Assembly: GCF_900187505.1 (NCBI RefSeq)
Contig: NZ_FYDL01000018.1
Span: 35,198-99,197, forward strand
Direction: 5' to 3'
Length of the DNA stretch: 64,000 bases
Origin: Pseudomonas sp. Irchel s3h17
GTDB taxonomy: Bacteria > Pseudomonadota > Gammaproteobacteria > Pseudomonadales > Pseudomonadaceae
Part shown: one piece after another, positions 58,538-64,000 of the stretch
Layout: every line of letters starts with the position of its first letter
Numbering within the stretch: position 1 is the stretch's first letter
Position numbers and translations under genes: made by a program
Notes under the pieces: generated by a model
Told to the model about the DNA's origin: nothing
Databases searched by the model: none
Seen by the model: only the letters and a program-made list of their open reading frames with translations

Positions 58538-59197
58538 ATGACGTTCAAGGCGCCGGACAGCCTCGCCGAGCAAATCGCTCACCACCTCGCCGAACGCATC
58601 ATTCGTGGCGAAATGAAGCCGGGGGAGCGCATCCAGGAACAGAAGGTCACGCTGGCGCTGAACGTCAGCCGCGGTTCGGTCCGTGAAGCCTTGCTGATCC
58701 TGGAGCGCCGCCACCTGATCGCGATCCTGCCGCGACGCGGCGCCCATGTCACCGAACTCACCGCGCACAAGGTGCAGAGCCTGTGCACGCTGATGAGCGA
58801 GCTGTACATCCTGCTGGGCAACGCGGTGGCGAACGGCTGGCAAGTCCAGGCCGACATGCTGCCGTTCGTGCAGATCCAGCAGCGGCTCAATGCCAGCTTT
58901 GAGCGTCAGGACATCCGCACCTTCGTCGATGACAGCTTCAATGTGATGCGCGCGGCGTACCCGTTCGCCAACAACCCGTACCTGCAGGAAACCGTCGAGA
59001 ACCTGCAACCGGCCATGAGCCGCGCGTACTTTCTTGCCCTGGAACAGCGCAAGGCCGAGATGAGTGAGTTTCTCGAGCTGTTCGAGCGCTTGCTGGCGGC
59101 CGTGCTGGCCCGTGACCTGCCGCAGATTCGCATCGTGCTCTCGGCCTATGCCCAGCGCAGTTGCGACCTGGTGCTGTCTGCCTTGCCGGTTGCCTGA
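58538..59197 (+). CDS. GntR-family regulator, divergent from xdhABC
   Basis: This 219-aa FadR-type regulator has a helix-turn-helix in about 8-75 (EQIAHHLAERIIRGEMKPGERIQEQKVTLALNVSRGSVREALLIL) and a short FCD-like helical domain after it. The divergent location fits control of xanthine dehydrogenase. Its stop is followed by the smc start after 2 nt, so smc may be transcribed from this promoter too. Confidence 0.88.
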   Translation: MTFKAPDSLAEQIAHHLAERIIRGEMKPGERIQEQKVTLALNVSRGSVREALLILERRHLIAILPRRGAHVTELTAHKVQSLCTLMSELYILLGNAVANGWQVQADMLPFVQIQQRLNASFERQDIRTFVDDSFNVMRAAYPFANNPYLQETVENLQPAMSRAYFLALEQRKAEMSEFLELFERLLAAVLARDLPQIRIVLSAYAQRSCDLVLSALPVA

Positions 59198-59199
59198 AC

Positions 59200-62100
59200 G
59201 TGCGGCTCAAGTGCATCAAACTGGCGGGGTTCAAATCCTTCGTCGACCCGACCACGGTCAACTTCCCCAGTAACATGGCGGCGGTGGTCGGGCCCAATGG
59301 TTGCGGCAAGTCGAACATCATCGACGCCGTACGCTGGGTGATGGGCGAGAGCTCGGCCAAGAACCTGCGCGGCGAGTCGATGACCGACGTCATCTTCAAC
59401 GGCTCCACCAGCCGCAAGCCGGTGAGCCAGGCGAGTATCGAACTGGTATTCGACAACTCCGACGGCACGCTGCTCGGTGAGTACGCCGCCTACGCGGAAA
59501 TCTCCATTCGCCGCAAAGTGACCCGCGACAGCCAGACGACCTACTACCTCAACGGCACCAAATGCCGGCGCCGCGACATCACCGACATCTTCCTCGGCAC
59601 CGGCCTTGGCCCGCGCAGTTACTCGATCATCGAACAGGGGATGATCTCCAAGCTGATCGAGTCCAAGCCCGAAGACCTGCGCAACTTCATCGAGGAAGCG
59701 GCGGGGATCTCCAAGTACAAGGAGCGTCGGCGCGAGACTGAAAACCGCATCCGCCGCACCCATGAAAACCTGGCGCGCCTGACCGACTTGCGCGAAGAGC
59801 TGGAGCGTCAGCTCGAACGACTGCACCGTCAGGCCCAGGCGGCCGAGAAGTACCAGCAATACAAGGCCGAGGAGCGTCAGCTCAAGGCCCAGCTGTCGGC
59901 CTTGCGCTGGCAGGCATTGAATGAACAGGTTGGCCAGCGCGAGGCGATCATCGGCAACCAGGAGGTCAGTTTCGAAGCCCTGGTCGCCGAACAGCGCAAT
60001 GCCGACGCGAGCATCGAACGCTTGCGCGACGGTCATCACGAGCTCTCCGAGCGCTTCAACCTGGTGCAGGGGCGCTTCTATTCGGTCGGTGGCGACATTG
60101 CCCGGGTCGAGCAGAGCATCCAGCACGGGCAGCAGCGTTTGCGCCAGTTGCAGGACGACCTCAAGGAGGCCGAGCGCTCGCGCCAGGAAACCGAATCGCA
60201 CCTGGGGCACGACCGGACGTTGCTCGCAACCCTGGGCGAAGAGCTGGACATGCTCACCCCCGAGCAGGAAATCACCAGTGCGGCTGCCGAAGAAGCCGCG
60301 GCCGCCCTGGAAGAGTCCGAAACCACCATGCACGGCTGGCAGGAGCAGTGGGACAGTTTCAACCTGCGCTCGGCCGAGCCGCGGCGTCAGGCCGAAGTCC
60401 AGCAGTCGCGCATCCAGCAGCTGGAAACCAGCATGGAGCGTCTGGCCGATCGTCAACGGCGGCTGGTCGAAGAGCGTGATCTGTTGTCGGCGGATCCTGA
60501 AGATGCGGCGATGCTCGAACTCAGCGAGCAGCTTGCCGCCAGCGAAGCGACCCTCGAAGACCTGCAGGCCAGTGAAGAAGCGCAAGTCGAGCGGCTTGAA
60601 CAGTTGCGCCAGGAGCTTCAACAGGCCCTGCACAACCAACAGCAGGCCCAGGGTGACTTGCAGCGCCTCAACGGGCGGCTGGCTTCGCTGGAGGCCTTGC
60701 AGCAGGCGGCTCTGGACCCGGGCACCGGTACTGCCCAGTGGCTGCGCGAACAGCAACTGGCCGAGCGCCCGCGCCTGGCCGAAGGCTTGAAGGTTGACGC
60801 CGGTTGGGAGCTGGCGGTGGAAACCGTGCTCGGTGCCGACCTGCAAGCGGTGTTGGTGGATGATTTTGCCGGGTTCGACCTGTCCGGGTTCGCCCAGGGT
60901 GACCTGCGCTTGCTCAGTCCGGCCGCCGACGGTGTGCGCATCCCCGGCAGCCTGCTGGACAAGGTCGAGGCACAGATCGATCTGTCGCCCTGGCTGGGCC
61001 AGGTCAAGCCGGTGGACAGCCTTGAGCAGGCCTTGGCACTGCGTGCGCGGTTGGCGACGGGTGAAAGCCTGATCAGTCGCGATGGTTATTGGGTGGGTCG
61101 GCACTTTCTGCGAGTGCGTCGCGCCAGTGAGGCCGAGAGCGGCCTGCTGGCCCGCGGTCAGGAAATCCAGCGGCTGGGCCTTGAGCGCGAAGAGCGTGAA
61201 GCGACGGTCGAGACCCTGGAAAGCACCTTGCAAAACCTGCGTGCCCAGCAACGCCAGCAAGAAAACGGTCGCGAACACCTGCGTCGCTTGCTGCAGGACG
61301 AAGCCCGCCAGCAAGGCGAACTCAAGGCGCAGTTGTCGGCCGGCAGAGCCAAGGCCGAACAGCTGACGTTGCGTCGCACCCGTCTCGATGAAGAGTTGGG
61401 GGAGCTGGCTGAGCAGCGCGCGCTGGAGCATGAACAGGTCGGCGAGTCGCGCTTGCAGTTGCAGGACGCCCTCGACAGCATGGCCCTGGACACCGAGCAG
61501 CGTGAATTGCTCCTGGCCCAGCGCGACAGTCTGCGCGAGCGCCTGGACCGGGTGCGCCAGGAAGCCCGCCAGCACAAAGACCATGCCCACCAGTTGGCGG
61601 TGCGCCTGGGGTCGCTCAAGGCGCAGCACGACTCGACCCGTCAGGCGCTGGAGCGGCTGGAGTTGCAGTCCGAACGCCTGACGGAAAAGCGCGAACAGTT
61701 GAGCCTCAACCTGGAGGAGGGCGAGGCGCCGCTGGAAGAGTTGCGGCTCAAGCTGGAAGAGTTGCTGGACAAGCGCATGAGCGTCGACGATGAGCTGAGA
61801 ACGGCGCAAGTCGCACTGGAAGATGCCGACCGCGAATTGCGCGAGGCCGAGAAGCGCCGCAACCAGGCCGAGCAGCAAGCGCAATTGATCCGTGGCCAGC
61901 TCGAGCATCAGCGCATGGAATGGCAAGCCCTGACCGTGCGCCGCAAAACCTTGCAGGATCAATTGCTCGAAGATGGCTACGACCTGCACGGCGTACTCGC
62001 CACTCTGGTGGCTGACGCCAGTGAGCAGGCCGCCGAAGCCGAACTGGAAAGCATTGCCGCGCGAATCCAGCGGCTCGGCGCGATCAACCTCGCGGCCATT

Positions 62101-62688
62101 GACGAGTACCAGCAGCAATCGGAGCGCAAGCGCTACCTGGATGCCCAGGACGCCGACCTGGTGGAGGCGCTCGACACCCTGGAAAACGTCATTCGCAAGA
62201 TCGACAAGGAAACCCGCAATCGCTTCAAGGATACCTTTGATCAGATCAATGGCGGTTTACAGGCGCTTTTTCCAAAAGTTTTCGGTGGCGGCAGCGCTTA
62301 TTTGGAACTGACGGGCGAAGATCTACTCGATACAGGGGTAACGATCATGGCGCGTCCACCCGGGAAGAAGAACAGCACCATTCATTTGTTGTCCGGCGGC
62401 GAGAAAGCGCTGACGGCATTGGCCCTGGTATTTGCCATCTTCAAACTCAATCCGGCACCGTTCTGCATGCTCGATGAGGTTGACGCCCCGCTGGATGACG
62501 CTAACGTTGGACGCTACGCAAGGCTGGTCAAAGAGATGTCGCAAACCGTGCAGTTCATCTATATCACCCACAACAAGATTGCCATGGAAATGGCGGATCA
62601 ATTGATGGGGGTCACGATGCACGAGCCCGGTTGTTCACGCCTGGTGGCCGTTGATGTCGAGGAGGCGATGGCGATGGTGGACGCTTGA
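59200..62688 (+). CDS. smc: Chromosome segregation protein SMC
   Basis: This 1162-aa protein has a Walker A (VVGPNGCGKSNIIDAVRW, near residue 30), two long coiled-coil arms around a hinge at about 510-640 (DLQAVLVDDFAG, LLDKVEAQIDLSP), and a C-terminal head with LLSGGEKALTALAL and Walker B FCMLDEVDAPLDD. With ScpAB it organises the chromosome. The start is GTG at 59200 (MRLKCIKLAGFKSF), 2 nt after the gntR stop; the upstream extension lies inside gntR. An SMC/ScpAB set in place of MukBEF is normal for pseudomonads. Confidence 0.97.
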   Translation: MRLKCIKLAGFKSFVDPTTVNFPSNMAAVVGPNGCGKSNIIDAVRWVMGESSAKNLRGESMTDVIFNGSTSRKPVSQASIELVFDNSDGTLLGEYAAYAEISIRRKVTRDSQTTYYLNGTKCRRRDITDIFLGTGLGPRSYSIIEQGMISKLIESKPEDLRNFIEEAAGISKYKERRRETENRIRRTHENLARLTDLREELERQLERLHRQAQAAEKYQQYKAEERQLKAQLSALRWQALNEQVGQREAIIGNQEVSFEALVAEQRNADASIERLRDGHHELSERFNLVQGRFYSVGGDIARVEQSIQHGQQRLRQLQDDLKEAERSRQETESHLGHDRTLLATLGEELDMLTPEQEITSAAAEEAAAALEESETTMHGWQEQWDSFNLRSAEPRRQAEVQQSRIQQLETSMERLADRQRRLVEERDLLSADPEDAAMLELSEQLAASEATLEDLQASEEAQVERLEQLRQELQQALHNQQQAQGDLQRLNGRLASLEALQQAALDPGTGTAQWLREQQLAERPRLAEGLKVDAGWELAVETVLGADLQAVLVDDFAGFDLSGFAQGDLRLLSPAADGVRIPGSLLDKVEAQIDLSPWLGQVKPVDSLEQALALRARLATGESLISRDGYWVGRHFLRVRRASEAESGLLARGQEIQRLGLEREEREATVETLESTLQNLRAQQRQQENGREHLRRLLQDEARQQGELKAQLSAGRAKAEQLTLRRTRLDEELGELAEQRALEHEQVGESRLQLQDALDSMALDTEQRELLLAQRDSLRERLDRVRQEARQHKDHAHQLAVRLGSLKAQHDSTRQALERLELQSERLTEKREQLSLNLEEGEAPLEELRLKLEELLDKRMSVDDELRTAQVALEDADRELREAEKRRNQAEQQAQLIRGQLEHQRMEWQALTVRRKTLQDQLLEDGYDLHGVLATLVADASEQAAEAELESIAARIQRLGAINLAAIDEYQQQSERKRYLDAQDADLVEALDTLENVIRKIDKETRNRFKDTFDQINGGLQALFPKVFGGGSAYLELTGEDLLDTGVTIMARPPGKKNSTIHLLSGGEKALTALALVFAIFKLNPAPFCMLDEVDAPLDDANVGRYARLVKEMSQTVQFIYITHNKIAMEMADQLMGVTMHEPGCSRLVAVDVEEAMAMVDA

Positions 62689-62944
62689 GTCACGGTGTGC
62701 GGGCGGTATGTTTGTGGAAAACAAGGGTTTTTTTTCCGATGGATTGCTGGCCAATCGACATATTCGCTGAAGCCATTGTGACAGACGGTGTAAAGTTACC
62801 TTTGGTCATGCTAGTTTAATGTCAATTTTTCGTGTACGTGGGCAAAACGCCTGTCAGAACATAGAGTTGGCGCCACGTTTTAAAGCGGTTTGCGAGTTGT
62901 AAACCCCTTATTTTTCAGCATTTTTTATAGAGGCACGGGATTAC

Positions 62945-63799
62945 ATGGAAATCGGTCTGCGCGAGTGGCTGATCGTCATCGGCATCATTGTCATTGCCGG
63001 TATTCTTTTTGATGGCTGGCGGCGCATGCGCGGCGGCAAGGGCAAGCTCAAGTTTCGCCTGGACCGCAGTCTGTCCAACCTGCCGGACGAGGACAGCGGT
63101 GCCGAACTGCTGGGCCCGCCGCGCGTATTGGACAACCATAAAGAACCGCAACTGGACGAGCACGACCTGCCGTCGGTGAGCATGCCTGCCCGTGAGCCGC
63201 GCGAGTCGGGCTCCAAGCGTGGCAAGCGTAACCACAGCGAACCGAGCCAGGGTGACTTGAACCTCAACCTGGACCTGGACGGCGGCCCGAGCTTCAGCAG
63301 CCGTGATGACGACTTCCCGGCTGACACCAAGGCGTCGAGCGTCGCGGCCGACAAGGACACGCAACAGGCCGAAGAAGTGCTGGTCATCAGCGTGATCTGC
63401 CGTGATACCGGTGGCTTCAAGGGGCCGGCCCTGCTGCAGAACATTCTGGAAAGCGGCTTGCGTTTCGGCGAGATGGACATCTTCCACCGCCACGAAAGCA
63501 TGGCGGGTAATGGCGAGGTGTTGTTCTCCATGGCCAACGCGGTCAAGCCAGGCGTTTTCGACCTGGACGACATCGACCACTTCAGTACCCCGGCCGTGAG
63601 TTTCTTCCTCGGTTTGCCGGGTCCGCGTCACCCGAAGCAGGCTTTCGACGTGATGGTGGCTGCCGCTCGCAAGTTGTCCCAGGAACTCAATGGCGAGCTC
63701 AAGGACGATCAGCGCAGCGTACTGACCGCGCAAACCATCGAGCATTACCGTCAACGTATCGTTGAGTTCGAGCGCCGCGCCCTGACCCAGAAGCGCTGA
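62945..63799 (+). CDS. zipA: Cell division protein ZipA
   Basis: This 284-aa protein has an N-terminal membrane helix (LREWLIVIGIIVIAGILFDGW), a charged linker (about 30-140), and a C-terminal FtsZ-binding domain (about 145-280) with VISVICRDTGGFKGPALLQ and DIFHRHESMAGNGEVLFSMAN. It tethers the FtsZ ring to the membrane. The order smc-zipA is that of other pseudomonads, where ligA follows; here an intron intervenes. Confidence 0.95.
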   Translation: MEIGLREWLIVIGIIVIAGILFDGWRRMRGGKGKLKFRLDRSLSNLPDEDSGAELLGPPRVLDNHKEPQLDEHDLPSVSMPAREPRESGSKRGKRNHSEPSQGDLNLNLDLDGGPSFSSRDDDFPADTKASSVAADKDTQQAEEVLVISVICRDTGGFKGPALLQNILESGLRFGEMDIFHRHESMAGNGEVLFSMANAVKPGVFDLDDIDHFSTPAVSFFLGLPGPRHPKQAFDVMVAAARKLSQELNGELKDDQRSVLTAQTIEHYRQRIVEFERRALTQKR

Positions 63800-63805
63800 C
63801 GCAAA

Positions 63806-63835
63806 GGTCGCTCCCGCGCCGGGCGCGGGGCGACC
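63806..63835. repeat. Strong GC-rich hairpin just after zipA
   Basis: GGTCGCTCCCGCGCC pairs with GGGCGCGGGGCGACC with few mismatches; no T-run follows. It may protect the 3' end or be a REP relic. Confidence 0.55.
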
Positions 63836-63849
63836 AGCCAATACAGATT

Positions 63850-63871
63850 GAGCAGCCTCGGCTGCTCTTTT
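63850..63871 (+). terminator. Terminator of smc-zipA
   Basis: GAGCAGCC and GGCTGCTC pair around TC and are followed by TTTT. Confidence 0.85.
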
Positions 63872-63875
63872 GCTT

Positions 63876-64000
63876 GTGCGCCAGGCATGGCGCGTTGCGC
63901 GCAAGCGCAACCAGCTTGGCTGTGGTGGCCTCGCTGGTGACTTGGAGGTGAAAGTCCTCTACACACCCGGCAAGGGGAAGTGTTAGCCAGAGGCAAGGGT
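63876..64000 (+). mobile_element. 5' end of a class C group II intron (continues past the right edge)
   Basis: Directly after the terminator T-run and GCTT the sequence begins GTGCGCC, the usual 5' end of bacterial class C introns. The following 118 nt match the domain I pattern of such introns: GGCATGGCGCG, then GAGGTGAAAGTCCTCTACA, then CAAGGGGAAGTGTTAGCC and GAGGCAAGGGT. The reverse transcriptase and domains V/VI would lie outside the window. Class C introns are known to insert just behind intrinsic terminator hairpins, as seen here. Intron type is assigned by sequence recollection. Confidence 0.75.

Noticed and set aside
59146..62118. 990-aa open frame on the minus strand across smc
   Set aside because: It is antisense to a full-length SMC with all motifs. 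Long antisense frames arise from high GC at third codon positions; the protein is low-complexity Leu/Gln/Arg.

Overview
The window is a chromosomal segment of a fluorescent-group Pseudomonas. It is GC-rich, with dense coding and short gaps. The gaps carry many REP/REPIN palindromes of the GTGGCGAGGGAGC and TGTAGGAGCGAGC types. From memory, gene order follows P. aeruginosa in blocks (cysH-thrH-pabB; ppsR/ppsA to nasS; pyrD-rmf-rlmL-dacB; guaD-xdhCBA-gntR-smc-zipA) joined by rearrangements. No tRNA, rRNA, CRISPR array or prophage was seen.

Layout. 1-7.1 kb: the aerotaxis receptor aer (cut by the left edge), osmE, small lipoprotein and hypothetical genes, a glycine-zipper protein, a HAD phosphatase, and a divergent SDR/LysR pair. 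7.2-10.2 kb: cysH, thrH, pabB. 10.4-13.4 kb: a three-gene cell-envelope operon (ATP-grasp ligase, inactive transglutaminase with 7 TM helices, retropepsin-like protease). 13.7-22.4 kb: the methylcitrate cycle for propionate, a GntR regulator followed by prpB, prpC, acnD, prpF and prpD, with REP elements between genes. 22.6-26.1 kb: divergent ppsR and ppsA, which share an intergenic region containing a long inverted repeat. 26.2-32.1 kb: hydrolase, Rieske protein, rraA, then cmaX-cfrX-cmpX-sigX-oprF.

32.2-42.4 kb holds nitrate assimilation. The minus-strand units are nasS-nasT, nasA (transporter) with a PP2C/kinase fusion, and an NADH electron-transfer protein with nitrate reductase and cobA. 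Each unit has a sigma-54 promoter, a leader with hexaloop hairpins of the ANTAR target type, and an intrinsic terminator. This points to NtrC-driven transcription and NasT antitermination of all three units, including nasST itself. 42.6-49.5 kb: pyrD, rmf with a structured leader, rlmL, the remnant of a diguanylate cyclase, dacB and yggL. 49.7-59.2 kb: a BenE-type transporter, GntR, guanine deaminase and xanthine dehydrogenase (purine breakdown), and a second GntR. 59.2-63.8 kb: smc and zipA. The right edge carries what looks like the 5' end of a class C group II intron directly behind the zipA terminator.

The most unusual feature is a small family of non-autonomous elements at 1.64, 4.14 and 49.5 kb. 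Each is 166-176 bp and consists of a REPIN core inside about 17-bp terminal inverted repeats (TAATGCYGDTCAGTTAA-like). Each is inserted at the exact centre of a rho-independent terminator hairpin, with an 11-12 bp target duplication that spans the loop. With the group II intron, four insertions in this window sit in or at terminators.
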